Positions 1 through 7,814 of a DNA stretch of 64,000 nucleotides are shown here, piece after piece; within the stretch, counting starts at the first letter, position 1; each line of letters starts with the position of its first letter. The stretch lies in the NCBI RefSeq assembly GCF_009371885.1, contig NZ_QLZA01000011.1:1-64000 (forward strand). Reading direction: 5' to 3'. Position numbers and translations under genes: made by a program. The notes beneath the pieces were generated by a model that was not told the origin of the DNA, ran no database searches, and saw nothing but the letters and a program-made list of their open reading frames with translations. The stretch comes from Bifidobacterium tibiigranuli. GTDB lineage: Bacteria > Actinomycetota > Actinomycetes > Actinomycetales > Bifidobacteriaceae.

Positions 1-88
1 GGCAACAGGCGACGAGCCAGCCGCAGGCACCGCCATCAGCTGGAACGAACTGCACGCCAGCACCCCATACCCTGACAGCACCAGCTAA
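1..88 (+). CDS. 3' end of a truncated gene, probably prophage
   Basis: The window opens inside a coding frame (codons from base 2) that ends in TAA at 86-88 and leaves 28 residues ending STPYPDSTS. The start lies outside the window. The tail is Ser/Thr/Pro rich and I do not recognise it. A strong hairpin follows 50 bases later, then small genes with phage-like leaders, so a late prophage gene is the best guess. That rests on context only. Confidence 0.4.
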   Translation, partial: ATGDEPAAGTAISWNELHASTPYPDSTS

Positions 89-139
89 AAACCAAACCTA
101 AAACACCACGAAATGGCCTATAACCCATACATACACGAA

Positions 140-167
140 GGCCCCCGAACTATACAGCTCGGGGGCC
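140..167 (+). terminator. GC-rich hairpin after the truncated first gene
   Basis: A 9-bp perfect stem (GGCCCCCGA at 140-148 with its complement at 159-167) closes a 10-base loop. No T-run follows. The sequence GCGGACTAACAG comes directly after it at 170-181, and the same 12-mer follows a second hairpin at 389-400. It may therefore be a regulatory leader rather than a simple terminator. Confidence 0.45.
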
Positions 168-184
168 CCGCGGACTAACAGGGG

Positions 185-295
185 ATGGGCAAGAAACCAC
201 CCCACCGGATTCGGCAACGCTCCCTGAAAGTTCTTAGCGCCTGCCGAGAGTGTCGGGAACGTGTGGAAGTGCCGTGTCCAGCATCTCCATCATAA
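185..295 (+). CDS. possible 36-residue Cys-containing small protein
   Basis: An ATG-to-TAA frame encodes a basic peptide beginning MGKKPPHRIRQRS with a CRECRERVEVPC segment. The cysteines resemble a minimal zinc knuckle. It sits directly after the shared hairpin/GGACTAACAG leader, which favours a real phage gene. Against it, the purine-rich AGGGG abuts the ATG, leaving no normal ribosome-binding spacing. No function can be assigned. Confidence 0.22.
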   Translation: MGKKPPHRIRQRSLKVLSACRECRERVEVPCPASPS

Positions 296-413
296 CCGAT
301 AGTCTGGAACACGTCGAGCGAAATCCTGTGGAAGGGACAAGCACCGACCGTCCGGCAACCGTCGGACGACGCGCCGCACCCTTGCGGTGCGGACTAACAG
401 AAAGGCATTTATT

Positions 414-575
414 ATGCCTAGCAGGAATGAGGAGCCGCATGGCGGTTCCATGTTGTGGCTCTTGGCAGTCCTCGTGATTGTCATCGCGACCAAAGTGGAT
501 TCCACTGTGGCCGACATCACCACGCTGGCAATAGCCGGCTGGGCGATGAAGACCCATAGCGCAGGCCGCAACTAG
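414..575 (+). CDS. small single-pass membrane protein, probably prophage
   Basis: The frame encodes 53 residues. I chose the ATG at 414 because AGAAAGG lies 8 bases upstream; an in-frame ATG at 387 falls inside a hairpin and has no such site. One hydrophobic segment (about residues 13-27, MLWLLAVLVIVIATK) predicts one membrane span with a short polar N-terminus. Size and topology would suit a phage holin-like or superinfection protein, but there is no family signature. A hairpin terminator follows at 588-613. A CCGCACC/GGTGCGG hairpin plus GGACTAACAG precedes it, the same leader layout as at 140-181. Confidence 0.5.
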   Translation: MPSRNEEPHGGSMLWLLAVLVIVIATKVDSTVADITTLAIAGWAMKTHSAGRN

Positions 576-587
576 CGGCACACTCAG

Positions 588-613
588 CCGCCCCGGCCGC
601 AAGACCGGGGCGG
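588..613 (+). terminator. terminator after the small membrane gene
   Basis: Perfect 9-bp stem CCGCCCCGG / CCGGGGCGG with an 8-base loop and the pyrimidine tail TCTCTC. It begins 12 bases after the stop codon of the 53-residue gene. Confidence 0.6.
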
Positions 614-760
614 TCTCTCATGGCCGTCCAGCACACCCCGAACGGCTACTGGAACGAATACGCCACTGACTGGACTATATAATTTCTGGCCTAATTAACT
701 CGAAAACCAATGACTGAAGCTGCAAAGCAGAGCGAAGACTGTCCGGCCCGAACACGACTG

Positions 761-797
761 AGGCCGGGAACCCTTGCGGTGACTGGGTTTCCGGCCT
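761..797 (-). terminator. hairpin downstream of tRNA-Gly
   Basis: A 13-bp stem (761-773 with 785-797, one G-T pair) and 11-base loop lie 9 bases past the CCA end of the tRNA on the minus strand. No long T-run follows, so a role as terminator rests on position and stem strength. Confidence 0.5.
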
Positions 798-805
798 TGA
801 AACTG

Positions 806-879
806 TGGAGCGGATGACGGGAATCGAACCCGCGTAATCAGTTTGGAAGACTGAGGCTCTACCATTGAGCTACATCCGC
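806..879 (-). tRNA. tRNA-Gly (anticodon TCC)
   Basis: The minus strand reads GCGGATG at the 5' end and CATCCGC at the 3' acceptor strand, discriminator T, then encoded CCA (806-808). The anticodon loop is CTTCCAA, giving TCC, and the T arm contains GGGTTCGATTCCC. Phage-like genes end just beyond its 3' end, so this tRNA may be a prophage attachment site. No duplicated 3' tRNA segment is seen within the window. Confidence 0.95.
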
Positions 880-957
880 GTGGGACTGCTCGTGTGCACC
901 GTCCGAAAACCGCAGCGCCGGCTTTCCAGACCGACTGCACAACAAACAACCTGAGTC

Positions 958-985
958 ATTATACATGGATTGCGTCATTGAGCAA
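958..985 (-). promoter_or_regulatory. promoter of tRNA-Gly
   Basis: The minus strand has TTGCTC (985-980) and TATAAT (963-958) separated by 16 bases, an excellent vegetative promoter pointing at the tRNA. It lies immediately past the acpS stop codon, so the tRNA need not depend on acpS readthrough. Confidence 0.6.
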
Positions 986-988
986 CCT

Positions 989-1501
989 TTATGCAAGTCC
1001 CAGCGTAACTACGGCGGAGGCTATCGGGCCGTCATGACTCAGGGAGATATGCCACTGCAAACCTTTACTCCGCGCCGCCACACCCGGTTCGGCCACACCC
1101 TGCGCCTCTACACTCTGCGCCGCCACAGACAGAGATTCCGCCTCAGTCGCAAAACCGAGCGACTCGCGCAGCGTCGCCTCGGCATCCGCTCTGAACACAA
1201 CATGCGGCCGCGAGCGCGAATCGTCAAGGATCTCAACGCCGGCCCACGGGAAATCATCGAGCGTATACGGATTCGCAGCATCGCCAAGCGCTTCGCACCA
1301 CGCCTTAAGTACCGCTTCCTTGCCGGCCCAGCGCGCGGCGAGATGCGCCGATTCGCTGTCGTGCTTGACCTGCGCACGCATCGTGCACTGGCGCAGCTCG
1401 CGTGCGGAGAACAACTCGCGCATGTGCGACCCCGGCTCGGCAAGCTGGCTGGCGAAGGCGGCGACATCGACAACGTCATGGCCTATGGCAATGAGTTCCA
1501 T
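989..1501 (-). CDS. acpS: holo-[acyl-carrier-protein] synthase
   Basis: AcpS transfers 4'-phosphopantetheine from CoA to a serine of acyl carrier protein. The 170-residue protein has the family pattern: IGHDVVDV near the start (metal-binding Asp), WAGKEAVLKAW around residue 60 (catalytic Glu/Lys helix) and ISLSHDGPIASAVV near the C-terminus. It is longer than a typical 120-residue AcpS because of a loop before the last motif. The start has GAAGG 7 bases upstream. No separate ACP gene is visible; the carrier domain inside Fas, encoded about 11 kb away, is the obvious substrate. Bacterial type I Fas lacks its own transferase domain, so this gene should be needed for Fas activity. Confidence 0.93.
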   Translation of the reverse strand: MELIAIGHDVVDVAAFASQLAEPGSHMRELFSARELRQCTMRAQVKHDSESAHLAARWAGKEAVLKAWCEALGDAANPYTLDDFPWAGVEILDDSRSRPHVVFRADAEATLRESLGFATEAESLSVAAQSVEAQGVAEPGVAARSKGLQWHISLSHDGPIASAVVTLGLA

Positions 1502-1574
1502 GCGCGTGCCTTCTTTCTGCGTTTTTCACCTGCCCTCTGAGCCATAGGACTCGAAACCTCGACGGCGGCAGACT

Positions 1575-3389
1575 TCAGCGCCGCACCAGCTTCGCCTCGT
1601 AGGCCCCGAGATCGGCGTCCATCGGCCCCATGATACCGTCGCTGCCGCCGAGCCACGCGTGCTGAGCCTGCCCGGTGAAGTTGAACAGGCCGACCAGCGT
1701 CTCGCCGTGCGATTTGCGCACGAGCGCGAACACTCCGTCGTTATGCGCGTCCCAGGTCGAGACCCATGCGTCCGGCGCGAAGCAGGGGTCGTCGCGCATC
1801 GAGCGCAGCTCCGCCATGCCATCCCACAGCCGGTTTTGCAACGTGCCGGGCTGGGTGCGCAGCGCGGCTTTGCCCCAATCGAAGCGGCTGCGATGCAGGT
1901 TGCGGCTGTCCTCAACGCGGTCGGGGTCTTCTTTGTAATCCCAGCCGTTGAGCTGCGCGATCTCGTCGCCGCAGCTGAGCATGGGGAATCCGCGCAGGAA
2001 GGCCATCGCCTTGTGCATGAGCAGGTCGCGGCTTACCGCGGTTTCGAGCGCAGGCTTGTCGTGCGTGATCACCGCGCGTTCGACGCCGCACAGGCTCGCC
2101 GTGGTGCCGCAGCTGCGCGCGTCGCTGCTCGCGGCATCGTAGTTGTACAGCTCCCCCATCGCCCAGCTGCCGGGCACCGCGCCCTCGTAGAAATGGTACA
2201 GAAACTCCTTGTGTTCAAGCGGGTCGATGCCCAGCTCGCGCTCCTTGTCCTCGTCCAGCCCCCAGCCGATGTCGTCGTGGCAGCGCAGGTAATTCACGAA
2301 CCAGCAGTTGGGCGGCAAGGCGTTGAGCGCATCGGTCTGCGCCTTGAGCAGCCGTGTGTCGCCGTTGGCCAGCGCGCTCCACAGGTTGACCATCATCGAA
2401 ACGTTGTAGAGCATATGGCATTCGGGCTTCTCGGGCGTGCCGAAGTACGCGGCGAGCTCCTTGGGCGCCATCACGACCTCGCCTTTGAGCACGACGGCTG
2501 GGCAGACGCATTCGAGCGCGATGCGCAGCATGCGCACGATGGCATGCACCTGCGGCAGGTTGCGGCAGTTGGTGCCGAGCTGCTTCCAGATATACGGCAC
2601 CGCGTCGAGGCGCAGCACTTCGACGCCGAGGTTCGCCAGGTGCATGGCGCTGCTGAGCATGGCGACGAGCACCTTGGGGTTGCGGTAGTTGAGGTCCCAC
2701 TGGAAGGGGTAGAACTGGGTCATCACCCATTTGCCCATCTGCTCGTTCCAGCTGAAATTGCCCGGCGCGGCGCTGGGGAAGACCTGCGGCACGGTGCCGT
2801 CGAACTGGTCAGGCACCGTGCGGTCGTCGTAGCAGAAGTAATACGACTGGTACTCGGGGTCGCCCTCCTGCGCGCGCTTGGCCCAGCGGTGCGTGGAGGC
2901 GGTGTGGTTCATCACGAAGTCGAGGCACAGACTGATGCCGGCCTTGCGCAGCTTGGCCGTCAGCGCCGCCAAATCCTCGTTCGTGCCGAATGCCGGGTCG
3001 ACGTTGTCGAAGTCCTCGACCGCGTAGCCGCCGTCATTGTGCGGGTGCGGCATCTGCAGGATCGGCATCAGGTGCAGGTAGGTGAGCTGCTGCTCCTGCA
3101 AATAAGGTATGCGATCAGCGAGCGCGTTGAGGCTGCCGGCGAACAGATCGGAGTACATCGTCATGCCGAACATGTCGCCGCGCTTGTACCATTCCGGGTC
3201 GGCCTCGCGGGCCTCGTCCAGCTCGCGCAAGTCGCCCGGCCGCGCGGCATAGGCCTCAGCCATCGCCTCTTTCAACGCATCGAGCGCTGATTGGTCGTCG
3301 TACAGCCCCATGAACAACTGGTCGAGTTCGTCGCTGCGTTCAGCGAGTCGCGTGCGGAAAACATCGTCGGCCTGCGCTGCATATCCCAT
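1575..3389 (-). CDS. amylosucrase-like alpha-glucosidase (GH13)
   Basis: The 604-residue protein belongs to the GH13 alpha-amylase superfamily and most resembles amylosucrases, which build alpha-1,4-glucan from sucrose. Visible landmarks: HNDGGYAVEDFDNVDPAFGT (about 130-150), the His of LDFVMNHTA (about 180), the nucleophile Asp in LRLDAVPYIWKQLG (about 260), acid/base Glu in VLKGEVV (about 303) and YLRCHDDIGW (about 370). The RLDAVPYIWK and HDDIGW blocks are characteristic of the amylosucrase branch. The ATG at 3389 has AAGGAG 5 bases upstream, while the open frame further upstream runs into a repeat. There is no signal peptide, so it acts in the cytosol. Whether it polymerises or hydrolyses sucrose cannot be read from sequence. 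Confidence 0.85.
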   Translation of the reverse strand: MGYAAQADDVFRTRLAERSDELDQLFMGLYDDQSALDALKEAMAEAYAARPGDLRELDEAREADPEWYKRGDMFGMTMYSDLFAGSLNALADRIPYLQEQQLTYLHLMPILQMPHPHNDGGYAVEDFDNVDPAFGTNEDLAALTAKLRKAGISLCLDFVMNHTASTHRWAKRAQEGDPEYQSYYFCYDDRTVPDQFDGTVPQVFPSAAPGNFSWNEQMGKWVMTQFYPFQWDLNYRNPKVLVAMLSSAMHLANLGVEVLRLDAVPYIWKQLGTNCRNLPQVHAIVRMLRIALECVCPAVVLKGEVVMAPKELAAYFGTPEKPECHMLYNVSMMVNLWSALANGDTRLLKAQTDALNALPPNCWFVNYLRCHDDIGWGLDEDKERELGIDPLEHKEFLYHFYEGAVPGSWAMGELYNYDAASSDARSCGTTASLCGVERAVITHDKPALETAVSRDLLMHKAMAFLRGFPMLSCGDEIAQLNGWDYKEDPDRVEDSRNLHRSRFDWGKAALRTQPGTLQNRLWDGMAELRSMRDDPCFAPDAWVSTWDAHNDGVFALVRKSHGETLVGLFNFTGQAQHAWLGGSDGIMGPMDADLGAYEAKLVRR

Positions 3390-3473
3390 GGGAAACTCCT
3401 TCGTTTCAGCTCTACGCCCACCAGTGTATCGCACAACGGACACGCGATAAAACCGGTTTGATGTACGCGGAGG

Positions 3474-3549
3474 CGTTAAGCGCAGAACCCTGTGGGTTCT
3501 GCGCAACCGACGCCGAGGCTCCACCAAGGGGCCGAGGTAGCAACGGAGA
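3474..3549 (+). repeat. family-A interspersed repeat, copy 1
   Basis: The repeat starts GCGTTAAGCG and ends GAGGTAGCAACGGAG. It contains two nested inverted repeats: GCGCAGAACCC with GGGTTCTGCGC, and GCTCCACCAAGGGGC. Related copies lie at about 3890-4082 (reverse), 11919-12113, 12288-12368 and 48217-48440. Stem sequences differ among copies but keep pairing. Confidence 0.75.
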
Positions 3550-3562
3550 TCCATCAACATCG

Positions 3563-3697
3563 CATTTCGCGCGCGAGGTCGCCAGCCTCGTCATCTTCAC
3601 CGACGCCGGCGTGATCGACGAGGAAGGCACCCCCGACGAGATCTTCGGCAATCCCCAGAGCGAGCGCCTGAAGTCCTTCCTCTCGAAGGTGCTGTAA
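3563..3697 (+). pseudogene. C-terminal remnant of an amino-acid ABC transporter ATPase
   Basis: The frame reads HFAREVASLVIFTDAGVIDE, then EEGTPDEIFGNP and QSERLKSFLSKVL, then stop. This matches the last 40 or so residues of GlnQ/PAAT-type ATPases (usual form GFAREVADRVVFMDGGVIVEEG...FLSKVL). The Walker A, signature and Walker B regions are missing. Sequence upstream of the match belongs to a family-A repeat. It is a gene fragment cut or rearranged at the repeat edge and cannot be functional. Confidence 0.75.
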
Positions 3698-3754
3698 GAG
3701 GGGGGGGGCTGGCTACACCCTGCTATATCCCGTCGTCCCGCTATCCCGTTTGAA

Positions 3755-4082
3755 ACGTCACAAGGCCCGCACTATTACGAAGATGGTGCGGGAATTGTGA
3801 CGTATTCCGGCAGTTATATGACACAATTCCCGCACAAGGGTCGCGATAGTGCGGGAATTGTGACGGTTCGTGACTTCAATGACTGGCCAAGGGCGAACCC
3901 CGTTGTTTCCTCGGGCCCTTAGTGGACCCTCGGCATCGGCTGCGCACTGATGATGCCTTTGGTATCGTCCTTCGCGGCCTCGGTGGCCGATCACCCCAGC
4001 TACGGACAGCCCGCAGGGCTGTCCGCGTGACGCTTCGGCACCGTGCTGTCTGTTTTACGGCTCAGCACAGCGCTGCCCGCTA
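3755..4082 (-). repeat. composite repeat (families A + C), left inverted copy
   Basis: Read on the minus strand this is a family-A repeat (about 4082 to 3890), then two hairpins whose arms contain CACAATTCCCGCAC (3849-3862 with 3822-3835; 3786-3803 with 3755-3772). The same order, A then two C hairpins with a similar spacer (CCG..GTTATA.GA), occurs on the plus strand at 11919-12247. The two copies are therefore inverted relative to each other around a 7.8-kb segment. Confidence 0.75.
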
Positions 4083-4164
4083 ATGCCTCCGCCCGAATAA
4101 GCGTCACAAGTGAAGTACTCCGCTCCGACTTATACGCATACGGCGCCACCGATAACCGACATAC

Positions 4165-4212
4165 TGCCCCTTTTGTGACGCTACCTAGTGCATCAGCGTC
4201 ACAAAAGGGGCA
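4165..4212. repeat. 18-bp perfect palindrome
   Basis: The arm at 4165-4182 (TGCCCCTTTTGTGACGCT) is perfectly repeated in inverse at 4195-4212 with a 12-base loop. No gene is within 300 bases on either side, so a terminator role is not obvious. Confidence 0.7.
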
Positions 4213-4268
4213 TTGCTATCCACGCCATCCACGGTGCCGGCTTGGCATTCGTCGACATAATGCCGCCT

Positions 4269-4450
4269 CAACAACGCTTCCACATATAAGCTCATATATA
4301 TACATATAAGGTCATATAGGCACTTATAAATTTTTGGTATCTTTCGCGCCAATCGCCAAATTGCCCAAAAAAGACTGCAATGACGCGGTTTCTTCGATAA
4401 CCCGAATTTTCGCGAAATAAGATATAAGAACTTATAAGGCCGTATAAATT
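4269..4450. repeat. AT-rich segment with inverted TATA..CTTATAA arms
   Basis: This is a local AT-rich patch in a GC-rich region. TATAGGCACTTATAAAT near 4315-4331 and its approximate inverse near 4430-4447 bracket about 100 bases of AT-rich body. The layout of arms around a non-palindromic body resembles the other elements in the window, but the shared GGAATNNCAAC motif is not seen here. Confidence 0.4.
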
Positions 4451-4545
4451 CGCATGCCTGTTCTCTCACCGTGCAACAGCGTTAAGCGAACAGCCAGTAC
4501 AGTGTTTGCTAGGCTGTATAGCCAGCATATATAAGGAGTAATCAG

Positions 4546-5040
4546 ATGAACGACGACAAGCAGGGGCGCGAAAGCCACAATAGCCGCAATAACCAAGAGG
4601 ACGCATGCACCCACGAGAATGACCGTGCATGCGGCTGCGGGAGCGGGCATCATGCCGATGCCCATGCGCACGCTCCGGCCCATGTGTCAGGAGGCGTCGA
4701 TCACCCGGCGACAAAGATGCATATGAGCGAGGTCGAGGATCTTCCGTCCCTGGTCAGCATCCAGCCGGAGGCCACGGTCTCGCGCACCGTGCTGAGCGAA
4801 GACGGGCTGCGCATCGTCCTGTTCGCGTTCGACAAGGGCCAGGTGCTCACCGAGCATACCGCAGCCATGCCTGTCATGCTGCAGGTGAGCGAAGGGCGCC
4901 TGCTCATCACAGCCGACGGCCGCGACACCGAACTCGTGCCCGGCAAGGTAATCTATTTCAGTACCCGGCTGCCGCACACCGTGGAAGCGATCGAGCCCAG
5001 CAAGATGATGCTCTCGATGTTCGACACCCGCCAGCACTAG
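4546..5040 (+). CDS. cupin-domain protein with His/Cys-rich N-terminus
   Basis: The 164-residue protein has two parts. Residues 1 to about 58 are hydrophilic and rich in His, Cys, Asp and Asn (CTHENDRACGCGSGHHADAH then AHAPAH), a typical metal-chelating stretch. Residues from about 65 form a single small beta-barrel cupin (LTEHTAAMPVMLQVSEGRL, then LVPGKVIYFSTRLPHTVEAI), with the His of LPHTVEA and the Glu/His of LTEHT as likely metal ligands. AAGGAG lies 7 bases before the ATG. The convergent neighbour is a diflavin reductase. A role in metal buffering or in a small oxidase/sensor is possible; substrate unknown. Confidence 0.75.
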   Translation: MNDDKQGRESHNSRNNQEDACTHENDRACGCGSGHHADAHAHAPAHVSGGVDHPATKMHMSEVEDLPSLVSIQPEATVSRTVLSEDGLRIVLFAFDKGQVLTEHTAAMPVMLQVSEGRLLITADGRDTELVPGKVIYFSTRLPHTVEAIEPSKMMLSMFDTRQH

Positions 5041-5094
5041 CCATTATTCGCCGTACGGACGCTCGACTCTACCTTCTGCGCACAGAGGGCATGG

Positions 5095-7305
5095 TCACAC
5101 GTGCAGACGGCCATCCGCGCGCAGCCGATTCACATAATCCTCGGCCCATTGCAGGTCGAGGTCGCGCATGGCCTGGCCGAAGAATCCGCTGGCATTCACC
5201 ACGCCGGGAACCGCGTGTTTACGGCCGTGCGCGGCGGCGAGGGAACGCGTCAGCGCGTCTTCGATGGATTGCAGCACCGCGTGGCCGTGTCCGCACAGAT
5301 ACATGTGCGCCCCGGAGTCCAGCCATTGCAGCAGGTCGTCGCCCAGCCGAGGCAGCGCATCCTGAATATGCTCGCCACGTCTAAACTCGCCGTCATGCCT
5401 CGACCAGACTGTATCCAAACGAGAGAGCACGCCGCAATCACGCCACTGTTCAAGTTCGTCGCGATACAAGAAATCCTCATCGGGAGACCGGTCGGCGAAA
5501 ATCAGCCAATCGCCGATACGACTCTCCTGCGGTTCCGGCTGCGGCTCCGGCTCTGCTGCTGCGCGCTTTCGCACAGCCTCGCGCTCCTGCAGAAAGGCGC
5601 GGAACGGGGCGATGGCGCTACCCAGCGCAATCATAATCATCGGCGTGGCATCGTTCTGGGGCATATGGAAACGAGAATTCGGCACGAGCGAAAGCGAAAT
5701 CCGCGTGCCAATCGGCGCATCGACCAGATACGACGTGCATGCTCCGCGATACTCGCGTCCGCAGGCGCGATACCGCACCGCAGTAATGGTCAGCTCGATG
5801 GCGCGGCCGCCCGCGCTCGGCGCGTTCGAAATCGAATACAGCCGTGTATTGCGCGCGGTGAACACATCCAGCAGTTGCTCGGGCGCAAACGCGGCGGGGT
5901 AATCCTCAAAGATCGCGGTCACAGGGTGGGTCCGTCCGTAATCGCGAGCCTGTTGCTCGTCAGTCAGCAGCTCCATCAGCCGCGTATTGCCGCCGATCTG
6001 CGCATAGCGGGTCATCAGCGCGAGATTGTTCTTCGTCACGTCGCGCGAAGTGCGCAGCGTCTCGTACACGTCCGCCACGCTTGCCGTATCCTGCGGCCGA
6101 GCGTTCTGCCCGGGGAAAGCGCAGGAGAACAGCCGCTCCATAATCTCGTCGCTATTGACATAACGCACCGCGACCATGTCTCCCGGCTGGTAGTCGGTTC
6201 CCGCGTCCGCCAGTTCCAGCCGGATTGCGAACACCTGCTTGTCCGAACCCTGCTTGTACGAACCCTGTTCATCCGACCCCAGCGCCGTCAGCAATGTTCG
6301 ACTAGTCAGCACCGCGCTGTATTCGTTGGTTTCGGCATGCGAAGCTGCAGCAGAGGCTTTCGGCGGCTGCGCGAATCCGGGGCTTGGCATGCTGCCTGCA
6401 GTTGCGCATGCGCTCGATTCAGCGCGCGCCGAGGGTATTGTCACCGAACGTACGAGTGACGATCGCGTATCCAGCGCAGGCGCGGTCTGCGGCGCTTCCG
6501 CAGGTGGCATCGAGGGTGGCAGTGCAGGTGACGATGCAGACGGCATTGCGGCTGCAACATCCGCTGCCGACTGCTGAGGCTGCGTCCACCCTTCGCCGCC
6601 GGAGGCGGAAGACAGCTCGCCGCTGCACCCTTCGATACCGTGCCCTTCGCCACTGCACTCTTCAACACCGTGCCCTTCAACACCGAGCTCATTGCGGAGC
6701 ACCGGAAGGAGCGCATCAATCCACGCGGCGGCGGTGCCCTCGTAGTCGTAATCGCATTCGCCGTGTTCGATCAGCCGCCGACCGCCCAGCTGCTCGTATC
6801 GTTTGTCGAATTGGCGGGCCATGCGATTGAAATCGTCGCCATAGTCGCTGTCGCCCAGTCCCAGCACCGCGAAAGCAACGCCATCAAGTGGCGTATCGCG
6901 GCACGTCATGACATAGTCATGCAGCTGCTCGGCCCCATACGGCGGCTCCCCCATGCCCTGGGTCGAGGTGACCATGAGCAGGATATCCTCCGAAGCGAGC
7001 CGAGCGGTGTCATAATCTGCCGCCTCCACCAGTTCGATGTCGCTCCAAAATTGCGCCACGGCATCTAGCAGCTGCTCGGCCACTTCCAAGGAGTTGCCAG
7101 TTTCCGAAGCGGCCAGTATCGTGACGTGACGCCGCTGCGATCCGAGCGCCTCGCTGAGCGTTTCGGTTCCGCCGTGTGTTTCGATTTCGCTGTGTATCTC
7201 TGCTTCGCCGCGCATTTCATCTTCGCCGCGTATCCCAGCTCCGCTACCTGCCTCAGCCCCGCTGTGTATCTCTGCTCCGCCGCGCATATCCGCTGTTTCG
7301 CTCAT
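5095..7305 (-). CDS. diflavin reductase (flavodoxin + FAD/NADPH domains)
   Basis: The 736-residue protein has the cytochrome P450 reductase/CysJ architecture, which passes NADPH electrons through FAD and FMN. Residues 1-58 are degenerate repeats of an EIHSG/GAE type. A flavodoxin domain follows (about 59-205: TILAASETGNS, VTSTQGMGEPP, LGLGDSDYGDDF). A low-complexity linker (about 210-330) precedes the FAD and pyridine-nucleotide domains (RLYSISNAP, MIALGSAIAPFRAFLQER, MYLCGHGHAVLQSIEDAL, and C-terminal WAEDYVNRLRADGRLHV). The usual GTGIAPFR is GSAIAPFR here and the FAD box is YSISNAP, so it is divergent. No partner such as a sulfite reductase hemoprotein lies in the window, so the electron acceptor is unknown. 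AAAGG lies 8 bases before the ATG. Confidence 0.85.
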   Translation of the reverse strand: MSETADMRGGAEIHSGAEAGSGAGIRGEDEMRGEAEIHSEIETHGGTETLSEALGSQRRHVTILAASETGNSLEVAEQLLDAVAQFWSDIELVEAADYDTARLASEDILLMVTSTQGMGEPPYGAEQLHDYVMTCRDTPLDGVAFAVLGLGDSDYGDDFNRMARQFDKRYEQLGGRRLIEHGECDYDYEGTAAAWIDALLPVLRNELGVEGHGVEECSGEGHGIEGCSGELSSASGGEGWTQPQQSAADVAAAMPSASSPALPPSMPPAEAPQTAPALDTRSSLVRSVTIPSARAESSACATAGSMPSPGFAQPPKASAAASHAETNEYSAVLTSRTLLTALGSDEQGSYKQGSDKQVFAIRLELADAGTDYQPGDMVAVRYVNSDEIMERLFSCAFPGQNARPQDTASVADVYETLRTSRDVTKNNLALMTRYAQIGGNTRLMELLTDEQQARDYGRTHPVTAIFEDYPAAFAPEQLLDVFTARNTRLYSISNAPSAGGRAIELTITAVRYRACGREYRGACTSYLVDAPIGTRISLSLVPNSRFHMPQNDATPMIMIALGSAIAPFRAFLQEREAVRKRAAAEPEPQPEPQESRIGDWLIFADRSPDEDFLYRDELEQWRDCGVLSRLDTVWSRHDGEFRRGEHIQDALPRLGDDLLQWLDSGAHMYLCGHGHAVLQSIEDALTRSLAAAHGRKHAVPGVVNASGFFGQAMRDLDLQWAEDYVNRLRADGRLHV

Positions 7306-7762
7306 CCTGCCCGCCTTTCAGTCATATGGCCCTCCATGTCGGACACGGTCATATATCAGCGCATCCGTCCGCTCCTACTCAACGTGTCCGGCCCGCAGAA
7401 AGCGCGAGTCCTCGCTGCCACGCCGAGCGTTCGCACTTGAATCCTGCCGCGTTGACGACTCCATTATGAAGAAGACCGCTGCACACATCAAGACTTGATT
7501 TTCCACGATCCTGTGGTAACGGAAATCAGCCGGCCCGTGAGACAAGGAGCACGAAACGTGAGCACAACAGCGGGCGGGTCAACTACATATTCACCGAGCC
7601 TAGCGCCGGGCCAGCCACAAGCAAGCGTCGTACTTCTATCGAGAACTCACGCCCAGGCAAGCGCTGCCCGGCCTGCTCTCCCCCGATTCGCAAACTCAGC
7701 CTCTTCGCGAACTCATCGAACATCTCAGGAAATCTTGCACAGTCCTCAATGTGAATTTGGTC

Positions 7763-7814
7763 CCTTCCGGGGGGGCAAAGTTGGCAAAAAGGGCAACTTT
7801 GCCCCCCCGGAAGG
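7763..7814. repeat. 21-bp perfect palindrome with seven-base G and C runs
   Basis: The arms at 7763-7783 and 7794-7814 are perfect inverse copies (CCTTCCGGGGGGGCAAAGTT plus G) around a 10-base loop. No gene ends close by on either side, so it is not an ordinary terminator. Confidence 0.75.

Larger units (their letters stand above)
3390..4545. other. gene-poor repeat region
   Basis: No complete gene is visible here. The stretch holds a family-A repeat, an ABC-transporter remnant, a composite C/A repeat, an 18-bp palindrome and an AT-rich inverted-repeat segment. A short piece resembling the start of family A (GTTAAGCGAACAGC, from about 4480) lies just upstream of the cupin gene. Confidence 0.6.

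Noticed and set aside
620..682. A 20-codon frame (MAVQHTPNGYWNEYATDWTI) after the small prophage gene
   Set aside because: It is too short to judge and starts inside the terminator tail; it might be the broken start of a phage gene.
3755..4082. Insertion sequences as the source of the composite repeats
   Set aside because: No transposase frame or remnant lies within any copy; the elements are non-coding.
5101..6459. A 452-codon plus-strand frame
   Set aside because: It is antisense to the diflavin reductase, whose domains are clear.
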